A stretch of 64,000 bases of DNA. It comes from Tiliqua scincoides. Lineage: Eukaryota > Chordata > Lepidosauria > Squamata > Scincidae. Positions 1 to 10,324 of the stretch are shown here, piece by piece. Position 1 is the first letter of the stretch; the number at the start of each line of letters is the position of its first letter. The position numbers and the translations under genes are program-made. Location: the NCBI RefSeq assembly GCF_035046505.1, contig NC_089822.1, positions 267,913,024 to 267,977,023 of the forward strand, given 5' to 3'. A model generated the notes under the pieces. That model was not told the origin of the DNA and did not search any database. It worked only from the letters and a program-made list of their open reading frames with translations.

Positions 1-614
1 TTGGCCAAGTGTCTCTTCAAACTGGGAAAGGCCATGCTGCACAGCCTGCCTCCAAGCGGGCCGCTCAGAGGCCAGGGTTTCCCACTTGTTGAGGTCCATC
101 CCTAAGGCCTTCAGATCCCTCTTGCAGATGTCCTTGTATCGCAGCTGTGGTCTACCTGTAGGGCGCTTTCCTTGCACGAGTTCTCCATAGAGGAGATCCT
201 TTGGGATCTGGCCATCATCCATTCTCACGACATGACCAAGCCAACGTAGGCATCTCTGTTTCAGCAGTGCATACATGCTAGGGATTCCAGCACGTTCCAG
301 GACTGTGTTGTTAGGAACTTTGTCCTGCCAGGTGATGCCGAGAATGCGTCGGAGGCAGCGCATGTGGAAAGCGTTCAGTTTCCTCTCCTGTTGTGAGCGG
401 AGAGTCCATGACTTGCTGCAGTACAGAAGTGTACTCAGGACGCAAGCTCTGTAGACCTGGATCTTGGTATGTTGCGTTAGCTAACTCTGCTTTAAAGAAT
501 ACTCTGGTAAACAGAAGGGCACCCTGGTGGAACTTGTGAATGTTATGGCAGCGCATGTGAATGTGGAGGCAGCGCATGTGGAAAGCATTCAGTTTCCTCT
601 CCTGTTGTGAGCAA
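1..614 (-). mobile_element. LINE-C (cfdp2-like non-LTR retrotransposon) fragment, cut by window edge
   Basis: Bases 1-480 match the C-terminal part of the reverse-transcriptase protein read on the minus strand: the segments around 'KDLLYGELVQGK' and 'RWETLASERPAW' are recognisable, and the nucleotides parallel the longer copy at 38.5-39.0 kb. After about 485 the match is lost for some 60 bases. A short second piece of the same region, around the 'AFHMRC' codons, reappears at 542-614, so the copy is rearranged. The family ends in a zinc-knuckle-like Cys/His tail, as in proteins often named craniofacial development protein 2-like. RTE-type affinity is likely, but the clade cannot be fixed by eye. 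Confidence 0.8.
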
Positions 615-659
615 AGTGTATCCTCAGTATCAGTACAACGTTAAATGCTATCTCTTAGC

Positions 660-1253
660 ATCAAATTTGCTGCAGAAGGTCCACAGGTGTGCTGCAGTTG
701 AAAATAGCTGAAAAACTCTGTTTCTAGGGTAACTGTTTGTATTAACGCAGTGTTTCTCAAACTGTGGGTCATGAGACAATTTCAGGTGGGTCTCCATTCA
801 TTTCAATATTTTATTTTTAATACATTAGCCTTGATGCTACCCTGATAAGTGACTGCATTTGGGGAAATGTCACAGATCTGTATGTTTGAACAGGCTACTA
901 TGAAGATGCTTTTAACAGTGATAGTAAATGGGACTTACTCCTTGGTAAGTGTGAGTAGGATTGCAGCCTAGGATTGTTAAAAATTTTCCTGTTTGATTAT
1001 GTCACTTCCGGTCATGACATCACTTCTGGTGCGTCCTGACAGATTCTCATTCTAAAAAGTGGGTCCCGGTGCTAAAGGAGCGAGAATCACTGTAGTAATG
1101 AATTGTCTGTTCCTCCAGCAGCCCAGAGCCCTAGAAACAGCAAACCCTGGGCGCGTCTCCAGGAAGCCAGAAGTGACATCACAAGAGGCTAAGACTATAG
1201 AGAACACAATAGAGGTCAGTTGTATGTGAGAAGAAAAAAACTGAAAATCACTG
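660..1253. mobile_element. hAT-like family B remnant, split by a family A insertion
   Basis: The 3' end shows the family B terminus (ctgaaaatcactg at 1241-1253). The interior shares 'gaagtgacatcacaagagg' and 'gtagtaatgaattgtctgt' with the better copy at 6.21-8.50 kb. The left end is vague. Family A (748-1092) sits inside it. Confidence 0.5.
748..1092 (+). mobile_element. hAT-like non-autonomous element, family A
   Basis: The element runs from cagtgtttctcaaac to agaatcactg, an imperfect terminal inverted repeat of CAGTGRTTCTCA type. Flanking octamers tattaacg and tagtaatg agree at 6 of 8 positions. Internal landmarks are 'gtcacttccggtcatgacatc' in part and 'gggtcccggtgctaaagg'. It has no coding capacity. 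It inserted into a family B element. Confidence 0.75.
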
Positions 1254-1489
1254 GCTTAGAGGAATGTGCATATTTCAAAGAAAGAGATTGTCAGGATTGT
1301 TCTATTTATTGAATCTGGGAATCTAAGAAAGCACTAGGATTTTGACTCTGCTATGGAATAATTGAGATAAAATTAAATAAATATTGGATAAGTGCAATGA
1401 AGAAAAAGCATAATTATAATGGCTTGACAATGTATGTTGGGCTTTTTGTTGTTCTGTTTGGTTTTAATGCGTTCACTTATTGTTGTGAT

Positions 1490-1592
1490 ACACTGTACAT
1501 TTTATTTTGGAGCTTTGTAAACCTTCTTGGACATTTGCTTTGGCATGGAAAAGGCGGGATATAAATTTTTTCAAATGAATAAATAAAAGGGT
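1490..1592 (+). repeat. 3' tail of a SINE or LINE (gcgggatataaat ... aataaataaa)
   Basis: The 'ctttgtaaac ... aaggcgggatataaat ... aataaataaaa' pattern is the common 3' end of reptilian short retroposons. Related tails occur at 13.02-13.08 and 30.35-30.49 kb. The family is not assigned. The 240 bases before it (1254-1489) are AT-rich with nothing recognisable. Confidence 0.4.
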
Positions 1593-1794
1593 AAAACTAA
1601 AGGTGATATTTGCATATTTGTTACTAATGGAGTTAAAGCCCAATACCATAGGAACATATTTTAAAACAAATGACTATATGCAAATTGTAGGAGAGAGAGA
1701 GAGATCGATCAGAAAAGGCCATCAAATGTTTCCCAAGCAAATATGCAGCCTGGTAAGGAGTGTGTATGTGTTGGGGGGGGGGCCTAGTCATAGC

Positions 1795-1981
1795 CAGTGA
1801 CATAGCTAGAGCGGGTGCAAAGCATTAAGAGAAGTCCTTCTCTTCTCTGGAGCCATTCTCCCCTCCTTTGGAGCCCCCCACCTGGAATGGCTTGAAGGGG
1901 GTAGAGAAAGGGACTGCTTGCATGCCACATTGAAGCTCCCTGCAAAACTTAACACTTTGCCCCCCTCTAGCTACGCCACTG
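1795..1981 (+). mobile_element. hAT-like MITE, family E, with perfect 8-bp target duplication
   Basis: The termini are cagtgacatagctaga and tctagctacgccactg, which are inverted repeats of each other apart from two bases. The octamer gtcatagc is present exactly on both sides (1787-1794 and 1982-1989). The element is 187 bp and non-coding. A sister copy lies at 14.17 kb. Confidence 0.88.
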
Positions 1982-2814
1982 GTCATAGCTATGGCATGCA
2001 CACAAACCCACAACTGGTGACACTAATTGACAAGTCTGTGAAAAGTGAACATATGGAATGATATAAAAAGTGATGTGTTTATCTTTTGGATTTATATGCC
2101 CCCCTCTCCCAGGGGTCCAGAGTGCTTCCTGGGGCTTTTCTTTTCATAGCCTTGTCCCCAAGAGGCTCGCAGTTTAAGTAATTGATCAGAATGCAAGGTC
2201 AGAAGAAGAGCCTGGAGCTGCTGGTGCTCAGGAAGGCGGCCTGAGTTTGGAGCACATCAAGCCAACCCCAAAGACTCCCCCTCCCCGCACAGCTCTTGCT
2301 GCCGAGGACTACAGTTCCCAGGAGCCCCTGCGAGAGCCAAGGAAATTCGCAATAGCATGCAAAGTGGTTTTTTAGCAAATGCAAAGCCAGCCTAAAGTGG
2401 CAAGTAGGGGGGAGCGATTGCCCTCCGAGCAGCCCCCAACTTCAGTCCCGCAGCAGCAATTTTCCAGCGAAGGGGGAGGCTGCCCCCCCCGCCAGTCGAG
2501 CGAACCCCTCCCGCAGTGTTCCCTCCCAGGGAAAGGGGTGCTTTTGAATGCACTTTTTCTCCGGGAGAGGCAGCTGCGCTTTGCGGGAGCCTGGTCCGGA
2601 TCCTGATCTGGAGCCTGATCCCCTTTGGGGGTAAGTGGAAGGGAGGGGGAGACCCACAACTCAGCAGTGGGGAAAGCCCTGGTTGGGGCGGAGGCTACTC
2701 CAGGTGATCAGTGCACCCTTGGCTGTTTTGCAGTTTGGGGGCACAACTCCAGGCCTTTCCAAGGTCACAAGGTCTTTCCCTGCCCCGGGGCAGGAGATCT
2801 TTTCAGAGATTTAA

Positions 2815-4732
2815 CATCAAATATGTTAGAAGCAGGAAACCCGCCAGAGAAGCAGTTGGCCCTCTGGATGGTGAGGGAGGGAAAGGGGAGATAAAAGGAG
2901 ACTTAGAGATGGCAGAGAAATTAAATGAGTTCTTTGCATCTGTCTTCGCGGCAGAAGACCTCGGGCAGATACCGCTGCCCGAACGGCCCCTCCTGACCGA
3001 GGAGTTAAGTCAGATAGAGGTTAAAAGAGAAGATGTTTCAGACCTCATTGATAAATTAAAGATCAATAAGTCACCGGGCCCTGATGGCATCCACCCAAGG
3101 GTTATTAAGGAATTGAAGAATGAAGTTGCAGATCTCTTGACTAAGGTATGCAACTTATCCCTCAAAACGGCCACGGTGCCAGAAGATTGGAGGATAGCAA
3201 ATGTCCCGCCTATCTTTAAAAAGGGAAAGAGGGGGGACCCGGGAAACTACAGGCCGGTCAGCCTAACATCCATACCGGGTAAGATGGTGGAATGCCTCAT
3301 CAAAGATAGAATCTCAAAACACATAGACGAACAGGCCTTGCTGAGGGAGAGTCAGCATGGCTTCTGTAAGGGTAAGTCTTGCCTCATGAACCTTTTAGAA
3401 TTCTTTGAAAAGGTCAACAGGCATGTGGAAGCTGGAGAACCTGTGGACATTACATATCTGGACTTTCAGAAGGCGTTCAATACAGTCCCTCACCAAAGGC
3501 TACTGAAAAAACTCCACAGTCATGGAATTAGAGGACAGGTCCTCTCCTGGATTGAGAACTGGTTGAAGGCCAGGAAACAGAGAGTGGGTGTCAATGGGCA
3601 ATTTTCACAATGGAGAGAGGTAAAAAGCGGTGTGCCCCAAGGATCTGTCCTGGGACAGGTGCTCTTCAACCTCTTCATAAATGACCTGGAGACAGGGTTG
3701 AGCAGTGAGGTGGCTAAGTTTGCAGATGACAACAAACTTTTCCAAGTGGTGAAGACCAGAAGTGATTGTGAGGAGCTCCAGAAGGATCTCTCCAAACTGC
3801 CAGAATGGGTAGCAAAATGGCAGATGCGTTTCAATGTAAGTAAGTGTAAGGTCTTGCACATTGGGGCAAAAAAATCAAAACTTCACATATAGGCTGATGG
3901 GTTCTGAGGTGTCTGTGACAGATCAGGAGAGGGATCTTGGGGTGGTGGTGAACCAGTCGATGAAAGTGTCGACCCAATGTGCGGCAGCAGTGAAGAATTC
4001 TATGCTTGGGATCATTAATAAAGGTATTAAGAACAAAACGACTAATATTATAATGCCGTTGTACAAATCTATGGTAAGGCCACACCTGCAGTATTGTGTC
4101 CAGTTCTGGTCACCACATCTCAAAAAGGACATAGTGGAAATGGAAAAGGTGCAAAAGAGAGCGACTAAGATGATTACGGGGCTGGGGCACCTTCCTTACG
4201 AGGAAAGGCTACGGCGTTTGGGCCTCTTCAGCCTAGAAAAGAGACGCCTGAGGGGGGACATGATTGAGACATACAAAATTATGCAGGGGATGGACAGAGT
4301 GGATAGGGAGATGCTCTTTACACTCTCACATAATACCAGAACCAGGGGACATCCACTAAAATTGAGAGTTGGGTGGGTTAGGACAGACAAAAGAAAATAT
4401 TTCTTTACTCAGCGTGTGGTTGATCTGTGGAACTCCTTGCCACAGGATGTGGTGACAGCATCTGGACAGCATCAGACAGCAAAAGGGGATTGGACAGATT
4501 TGTGGAGGAAAAATCCATTACGGGTTACAAGCCATGATGTGTATGTGCAACCTCCTGATTATAGAAATGGGCTATGTCAGCATGCCAGTGCAAGGGAGGG
4601 CACCAGGATGCAGGTCTGTTATCCCGGTGTGCTCCCTGGGGCATTTGGTGGGCCGCTGTGAGATACAGGAAGCTGGAGTAGATGGGCCTATGGCCTGATC
4701 CAGCGGGGCTGTTCTTATGTTCACTGTGGGGC
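2815..4732 (+). mobile_element. CR1 LINE, 5'-truncated, reverse transcriptase nearly open
   Basis: The frame open to 3892 carries the end of the endonuclease-RT linker and a complete reverse transcriptase, with 'NKSPGPDGIHP', 'YRPVSLTSIPGK', 'YLDFQKAF' and the catalytic 'FADD' box. The protein continues from 3861 in another frame through the CR1 C-terminal region ('KKDIVEMEKVQKRATKM', 'EERLRRLGLFSLEKRRLRGD'). The frame change falls in an A-run near 3869-3875 and looks like one extra base. The 3' UTR ends in the typical CR1 'gatgggcctatggcctgatcc ... ttcttatgtt' tail near 4732. The last 200 bases of coding sequence are more divergent. It is 5'-truncated like most genomic CR1s, so it cannot be autonomous. 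Confidence 0.92.
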
Positions 4733-4949
4733 ATCTGTGAGCGGGAGGGGCCACTTACACAGCACTTGCAATACTTACCAAACTACTATGCCACACTACT
4801 GCCTGGGATGAGAGCAAGCTCCAGAGACACACAGGAGGATTTACTTCTTTGCAGACATGCACAGTATTGCCCTTGTGATGGTTCACCTGAGATTCTGGGG
4901 CCTGGATCACATGCTCTACTCCTGGGCTGGGGCCCCTTCACAAACATTC

Positions 4950-5125
4950 ACGGGCTGGTAGGAGTGCCTGGTGCTGCCTTACCGGCCCCTCTCCATAAGC
5001 CCTGCGTTTCTTATTCTGAGGAGCAGCCACTCCCTGGGTCTTTCCCAGCCCTGTTGTGCCACCGGTTGAACCTGGGCTCTTGCACGTGCAAAGTGTGTGC
5101 CTCACACCTTCTGCTGAGTCAGGCC
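4950..5125 (-). mobile_element. tRNA-derived SINE
   Basis: On the minus strand it carries a good Pol III B-box (ggttcaacc) after 'gcacgtgcaagagccca', followed by 'gctgggaaagaccc ... gtggctgctcc'. That is the head-to-body layout of reptilian tRNA-derived SINEs. The 5' end abuts a second SINE. Bases 4733-4949 show nothing I recognise. Confidence 0.5.
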
Positions 5126-5262
5126 ATTTGTCCCCTGCACCCAGTGTTGCCTACTTTGGCTGCCAGCAGCTCTTGGGCAGAGAAAAGCTATTCCTGGCCC
5201 TGGTGTCTGAGATGCCAAGGGTCATACCTGGGACCTTCTCTGTGTGATGCATGTGCTTAGAC
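5126..5262 (-). mobile_element. tRNA-derived SINE, second copy in tandem
   Basis: The minus strand reads 'gcatcacacagagaaggtcc' in part, then a decayed B-box, then '(t)tggcatctcagac', parallel to the preceding copy. Its 5' end is interrupted by the family A transposon at 5263. Confidence 0.45.
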
Positions 5263-5940
5263 CAGTGTTTCTCAATTTGTGGGTCAAGACCCACTAGGGT
5301 GGGTTGTAAGCCAGTTTCAGGTGGGTCCCCATTCATTTCAATATTTTATAGTTTGTGGAACTCTTTGCCACAAGAAGTAGTGATGGCACCTTGCCCGGAT
5401 GCCTTTAAGACGGGATTGGACAAATTTCTGGAGGAGAAGTTCATTATGGGTTACAAGTCATAGTAGGTCTGTGCAAGCTCTTGGTTTTAGAGGCAAGCTG
5501 CCTCTGGGGAGGGCACCAGGGCGCAGGTTGTGTCTGTTGTCTTGTGTGTTCCCTGGGGCATTTGGTGGGCCACTGTGAGATACAGGAAGCTGGACTAGAT
5601 GGGCCTTTGGTCTGATCCAGCAGAGCTCTTCTTGTGTTCTTACATTCTTAATATATTATTTATTTACTATTTATTAGGCTTGATGCTGCTATGGTATATG
5701 ATTGCATTTGGGGAGATGTTACAGACCTGTACTTTTAACAAGCTACTATGTATATGCTTTTAACAATGTTAGTAAATGGAACTTACTCCTGGGTAAGCGT
5801 GGGTAGGATTGCAGCCGAGGATTGTTCAAAATTTTCCTGCGTGGTGATGTCATTTCCGGTCACGACATCACTTCCAGTGGGTCCTGACAGATTGCCATGC
5901 TAAAAGTTGGGTCCTGGTACTAAAGGAGTGAGAACCACTG
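5263..5940 (+). mobile_element. hAT-like family A element split by a CR1 insertion
   Basis: It starts with cagtgtttctcaa and ends with gtgagaaccactg. Flanking octamers gcttagac and gcttaggg match at 6 of 8. It is collinear with the copy at 748-1092, except that a CR1 3' end (about 5352-5655) interrupts it after 'ttcaatattttat'. Confidence 0.75.
5352..5655 (+). mobile_element. CR1 LINE 3' end nested in family A
   Basis: It holds the last codons of the CR1 RT protein ('LWNSLPQEVVMA', 'LDKFLEEKFIMGYKS') and a full CR1 3' UTR ending 'tggtctgatccagcagagct' and '(c)ttgtgttcttacattctta'. It is severely 5'-truncated. Confidence 0.85.
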
Positions 5941-5945
5941 GCTTA

Positions 5946-6123
5946 GGGCCCAATCCTCTCCAAATTTCCAGCACTGGTGCAGCCGCAATGCAGTCCCAAG
6001 GTAAGGGAACAAATGTTCCCATACCTTGAGGAGCCCTCTATGACTGCCTCCCACCACAGGATGCAGGGCATGCCCCATTGACTCGGCTGCTCCGGCCTTG
6101 GAAAATTGGAGAGGATTGGGTCC
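5946..6123 (+). mobile_element. Harbinger-like MITE with long terminal inverted repeats
   Basis: The first 24 bases (gggcccaatcctctccaaat...) are mirrored by the last 24 with two mismatches. TTA flanks both ends (5943-5945 and 6124-6126), the target-duplication size of PIF/Harbinger elements. It is non-coding, 178 bp. Related fragments, beginning ggcccaatcctatcc, lie in the Y units at 34.54, 44.49 and 59.21 kb. Confidence 0.65.
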
Positions 6124-6704
6124 TTAGACAGCTCCCTTGCACGTTTTAAAAGATTAGTTCCTGCCTCTTTCCTTACTGCATGAGCTCAATGCTGATTTCA
6201 AGATTTAGAGTAGCAATTTTCAACCAGTGTGCCATGGCCAGAGCCTCTGGGAGGAATTTTATCAGGGGTTACAAAGCTTCTTTTGGGCCCCTTTGCAAAG
6301 CCAGAAGGGTGAAACAGAGTGGGAGAGGGTGGTGATGGGTGAGCACAATGGAGGCAGGGAGGGGCAAAACAAGGTTGGGGAACACTCCTTCATACCAAGC
6401 ACATCCACAAGCCAATGAGCTATTGTAGCCAGTGGCGTCACTAGGATTTGTGTCACCCGGTGCGGGAGGCCTGCGCATCACCCCATGCAGTGGGTGGGGC
6501 AACGCCCCAGGTGGTGGGTGTGGTGATGTTCCATCGCCCCGCCCCCACTGTTTTTTTGGTTGTACCTTTTGTTAGAACACAGACATTTCAATGTGGTTTG
6601 TTTCATTGCATTCTGCATGAAATTACGCATTGATTGATATATAACATGATGGTTTTATTCCTCCAAATTCCAATCAAAACTTAGTGATTTTGAAAACTTG
6701 TAGA

Positions 6705-6747
6705 GTCTCTCTCTCTCTCTCACACACACACACACGCACGCACACAC
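6705..6747 (+). repeat. (TC)n-(AC)n microsatellite
   Basis: A compound dinucleotide run inside family F: about seven TC units followed by AC units with two ACGC interruptions. Confidence 0.95.
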
Positions 6748-6776
6748 CCCGTGTCAACTTACTAACAACTTATTGC

Positions 6777-7125
6777 AGCAGTTCTCAAACTTTTAGCACT
6801 GGGACCCACTTTTTAGAATGACAATCTGTCCAGGACCCATTGGAAGTGATGTCATGGCCGGAAGTGACATCATCAAGCAAATTAAAATAAATAATTATAA
6901 ATAATTAAATTAAAATGAAAGAAATAATTAAATAAGGGGGAGCCAGTCCTGTTCCACCAAGTGAATCTACTCTGGAGTAAGTCCCATCGTGGTCAATGGG
7001 GGTTTACTCTCAGGAAAGTGTGGGTAGAATTGCAGCCTGTGAGTCCAGTCCTATGCATGTCTACTCTGAAGTAAGTCCTATTGTGGTCAATGGAGCTTAC
7101 TCTGTAGTCTGCCTGCAATAACGCC
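6777..7125 (-). mobile_element. Family A-related hAT segment plus squamate interspersed repeat
   Basis: Bases 6777-6890 are the inverted end of family A ('cagttctcaaacttttagca', then 'ggaagtgacatcatcaagc'). After an AT-rich stretch come two copies of 'aagtcc(c/t)at(c/t)gtggtcaatgg', a motif that recurs at 14.74, 34.70, 34.99, 44.43, 46.12, 52.33, 59.17 and 63.48 kb. The right boundary is uncertain. Confidence 0.5.
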
Positions 7126-7944
7126 CCCCCCCCAAAAAAAAAGAATCAGTGAGATTTCCAGCCCTCCCAGTGCCCAGTTTAAAGTTCTTCTAAAGACCCA
7201 CCTGGCTTTGCAAGTGCAAAACAGAAAACTTTCCCCTTACCAGCTGAAGCCTCTTTTTTGTCCTTTTTAGTGGGGGGGGGGGGGGAGACTGCCTTCTGGA
7301 GCATCTCCAGCTCCATCAGATCAGGACCATTCTGGTGTCTTCACATTCTCCTTTGCCTGACCTTACCAGCAGCCAAGGCATGTCTGCCTACTCATGAGTA
7401 AACACGAGGTGAGGCTGTTTGCTTTCCCTAGGGCTCAATAGACTGCAGCTGCAAGGGAGGGGGGGAGGGACCTCCTTCTCCCTTTTGTGTTTTTGGGGGC
7501 TGCATTCATTGGATCAGGACCATTCTGGTGTCCTTGGAGTCCTTGCAGCCTGCCCTTTCCGACGGACTATGGCAAGTATGCCTACTCGCGAGTAAACGCG
7601 CAGTACGACTCACTTTCACTTTCCATAGGGCTCCATGCATTTTTTCCTTCCAGTTTTTTGGCCATAACTTTTGAACGAAAGGAGCGATTTCAATTCTGGT
7701 TTTTGCACTGTGCCCCGCTGGCCATTCCACATCCAACGGTGTATGGCACGATGCAGTAGCTCCCAACCCCGTGATGTTAGCACGTCCTCCCCCCAGGGCG
7801 TGTCACCCTCCCCCCCCGCGCATCACCTGGTGCGGCCTGCACCCCCCGTACCCCCTAGTGACACCAGTGATTGTAGCAGATTGTAGTTTTCTCCCAGATT
7901 GTAGTTTTCTCCCAGATTTGACACTGTGTTAAGGAGTGTCATGT

Positions 7945-8040
7945 ATATTGTATTGTATTGGCAACCTTCAGTCTCGAAAGACTATGGTATCGCGCTCTGA
8001 AAGGTGGTTCTGGCACAGCGTCTAGTGTGGCATGTATGGC
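7945..8040 (-). mobile_element. LINE-C 3' end with (TATTG)n tail
   Basis: On the minus strand this ends 'agtctttcgagactgaagg' then 'ttgccaa', followed by an ATACA/CAATA repeat tail (7945-7957). Only about 80 bases of LINE body remain. It is nested in the family G element. Confidence 0.8.
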
Positions 8041-8587
8041 CCAGCATATATGGCTTGCCAGTACCTGCAGCCCCACACTCGTGATAGTGTCCCCAGCATC
8101 CCGTGCAGGTAACAAGTCTGAATAGATAGGGAGATGTAAGATCCCAGGAAATTTCTGGGCTCCCTCCTTTGACTCCTGGCCCCCTTTTTGACTCTGGGCC
8201 CAGGTACAAATTACCCCCTTTACCCCCCTCTCCTAGGCTCTGGCCATGGCACACTGGTGTGCCACAAAAGGTCTGCAGGTGTGCCATGGGAGTTTGGAGC
8301 TCAGCAGTTAAAAATAACTGAACTACCTAAAGTAATGAATCTGCTCTGCTAGCGGAGGAAGAGAGAGAGACAATTCATTACTACAGACAGTTGCGTGGAA
8401 ACAGAGCTACAGAACCCAAAAGAGTCTCCTGGAAGTGACATCACAAGAGGCGAAGACCATAGATCAGTGTGCCATGAGAAGGGGGAAAAGGTTGAAAATT
8501 GCTGATTTAGAGAATCTATGGAGCAAGAGGGGTTTCATCCATTCCCATGACCTCCAACCTTCTTGGGTACCCCATATGATACAAGAT

Positions 8588-9019
8588 ACAAAGGATCTCC
8601 TCTATGGAGAACTTGTGCAAGGAAAGCGCCCTACAGGTAGACCACAGCTGCCATACAAGGACATCTGCAAGAGGGATCTGAAGGCCTTAGGAGTGGACCT
8701 CAACAGGTGGGAAACCCTGGCCTCTGAGCGGCCCGCTTGGAGGCAGGCTGTGCAGCATGGCCTTTCCCAGTTTTTTTTTGTTGTTTTTTTTTTTGTTTTT
8801 TTTTTTTTGGATAAGAGTCACTTGGCCAACAGTCTGAGGCAAAGAGGCAAAGAAGGAAGGCCCATAGCCAGGGAGACAGACCAGGGACAGACTGCACTTG
8901 CTCCCAGTGTGGAAGGGATTGTCACTCCTGAATTGACCTTTTCAGCCACACTAGATGCTGTTCCAGAAACACCATCCAGAGCGCGATACCAGAGTCTTTC
9001 GAGACTGAAGGTTGCCAAC
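8588..9019 (+). mobile_element. LINE-C 3' end with target duplication and T-rich insert
   Basis: It encodes the LINE-C C-terminus ('DLLYGELVQGKRPTGRPQLP', 'KRDLKALGVDLNRWETLASE') and ends in the family 3' hairpin and gttgccaac. An approximately 11-bp flanking repeat, atatgatacaag before and acatgatacaaa after, looks like its target duplication. A T-rich tract (8771-8812) replaces coding sequence present in other copies. Confidence 0.88.
8771..8812 (+). repeat. T-rich low-complexity tract inside LINE-C
   Basis: T8-G-TTG-T11-G-T13 type run where sister copies read 'cagtttgaagaaacacttgg'. It is an insertion or replacement after the LINE integrated. Confidence 0.85.
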
Positions 9020-9508
9020 ACATGATACAAAAAGAGCACCACTTGGTCTGATCCAGCAAAACATAATTTTATAAATGGTTAGATAACTCAAGGTAGGCAG
9101 GCTGTTTGTAGCAAAACAGAACCTCTGTTTGTAGCAAAACAGAACCTAGAAAGTCTACCTATAAATGCAAGACGCTGGGGGCAAGCAATAGGGAGTACCA
9201 TCTTCATCATCTTATTCTCATGGTTTGCTTTGTCCCCCAAATCATTTCACAGGGAAGAAAGGAAACAATAGCTGCCCTCAAAGCCACCTCTTTCTCATTC
9301 TTGTGCCATCCTTTTTCCCACAGGCAGAAATCTTCAAGCCACTTTGACCTCCATATTCTCTCCCTTTCCACATTTGTCACCCTGAAGCATCCAGAGGTGT
9401 AATCCATAAGAGGGGAAACCGCCCAGGGAGAAAGCCAGATGCTCTGCAGTTGAATCTCTGCCATTCGCAGCCAGTGTCCAGGAGAGTCTTTGCGTGTTTT
9501 GCCACAAT

Positions 9509-10324
9509 ATGGAGGCAGAGCCAAGGAGGCAGCCAGACTTCCAATTCCAGGCTGTCCTCAAGCAGTGGGTGTCTCTCGGCATGAAAACAGAGGAGCAGGA
9601 CCCAGGAGGCCCTACACCGTGGGAGGAAGCTGAGGGAGCAGGTAAAGCTCTCCCTTGTGTTGTCCGAGCTGGGAGCATCCAGGAATTCTCACAGAAGACT
9701 CCAGGTGAACAGGTGAAACAGGAACCAGAGGAGGGGCTGCTTCAGCACTGGGAGGTCCAGTGGCAGGAGTTCCTGAAGACAGTGGAGTCTCCTCCTGTCA
9801 GGCTGGAAATACCCCAGCTGCTGGAAGAGCCTGCCCCGTGGGACGACACCAAGGCCTTCCTGGCCTCCTACGAGCAGGTGGCTGAAGCCTGCCGGTGGCC
9901 CAAGGATGAGTGGGTGGCCCGACTCCTGCCTGCTCTCAGCGGAGAAGCCGAGCAGGCCTTTAGCAGGCTGGAGGCCAAGGACAGAGAGGATTATGGAAAG
10001 TGAAGGCAGCCATCTTGCGGCAGGATACTCTGGCCAGGGAGAGGTGGTGTCATCACTTTAGGCATTTCTGCTACCAGGAGTCCGAGGGGCCCAGGGGGGC
10101 TTACAGCCAGCTCAGGGAGGTTTGCCACCGGTGGCTGAAAGTCAAGCGACACACCAAGGAGCAGATCCTGGAGCTGCTGATCCTGGAGCAGTTGCTGACC
10201 ATCCTGCCGGTGGAGATCCAGAGCTGGGTCAGGGAATGTGGCCCAGAGACCTGCTCCCAGGCAGTGGCCCTGGCCGAGGAGTTCCTGCAGATGCAACGGG
10301 GAAGCCAAGAGGCAGGAAAAACAG
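9509..10324 (+). pseudogene. SCAN exon of a SCAN-C2H2 zinc-finger gene, frame broken by one base
   Basis: The ATG at 9509 opens MEAEPRRQ...; a second Met 28 codons on (MKTEEQDPGGP) could also serve. A leader rich in Glu is followed by the helical block 'PWDDTKAFLASYEQVAEACR' and 'WVARLLPALSGEAEQAF', then the SCAN box proper ('[20 protein letters not shown]', '[20 protein letters not shown]', '[20 protein letters not shown]'). SCAN boxes mediate dimerisation of nuclear transcription factors. The frame from 9509 meets TGA at 10001-10003; the rest of the SCAN box is open from 10000 in the next frame. The family reads Lys-Val-Lys where this copy has AAGTGAAG, so one base is missing. The exon ends at a good donor (cag|gtgagc, 10325) in phase 1, matching the next exon. 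The gene may be recently dead, or the base may be a sequencing error. Upstream exons were not found; 9020-9508 holds no other clear feature. Confidence 0.85.

Larger units (their letters stand above)
6430..7869 (+). mobile_element. hAT-like family F element, innermost layer of the nest
   Basis: The termini cagtggcgtcactagg and ccctagtgacaccagtg are near-perfect inverted repeats. The octamer attgtagc flanks it exactly (6422-6429 and 7870-7877). At 1,440 bp it is long enough to be a decayed internally deleted element, but no transposase frame is apparent. It contains a TC/AC microsatellite and a family A-related segment. Confidence 0.88.
6239..8242 (+). mobile_element. hAT-like family G element, middle layer of the nest
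   Basis: The element starts cagagcctctgggagg and ends cctaggctctg. The octamer gccatggc is repeated exactly at 6231-6238 and 8243-8250. Its own sequence ('ggaattttatcaggggttac', 'cccaggtacaaattacccc') flanks family F. Similar G pieces occur at 56.27-56.40 and 56.70 kb. Confidence 0.8.
6211..8504 (+). mobile_element. hAT-like family B element, outermost of a three-level nest
   Basis: The termini tagcaattttcaac and gttgaaaattgctg are inverted repeats. The octamer atttagag is present exactly at 6203-6210 and 8505-8512. Family B sequence is visible at 6211-6238 and 8251-8504 ('gtgtgccatgg', 'gaagtgacatcacaagagg'). Everything between is later insertion. Confidence 0.85.

Noticed and set aside
5045-5125. 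tRNA gene suggested by a good B-box
   Set aside because: No A-box and no cloverleaf could be drawn; the downstream body fits a SINE.
8530-8590. Possible twin-priming inversion at the 5' end of the LINE-C copy at 8.59 kb
   Set aside because: About 17 bases resemble the adjacent LINE segment in inverted orientation, but a target duplication lies directly against the plus-strand LINE body, so a simple insertion explains the data better.
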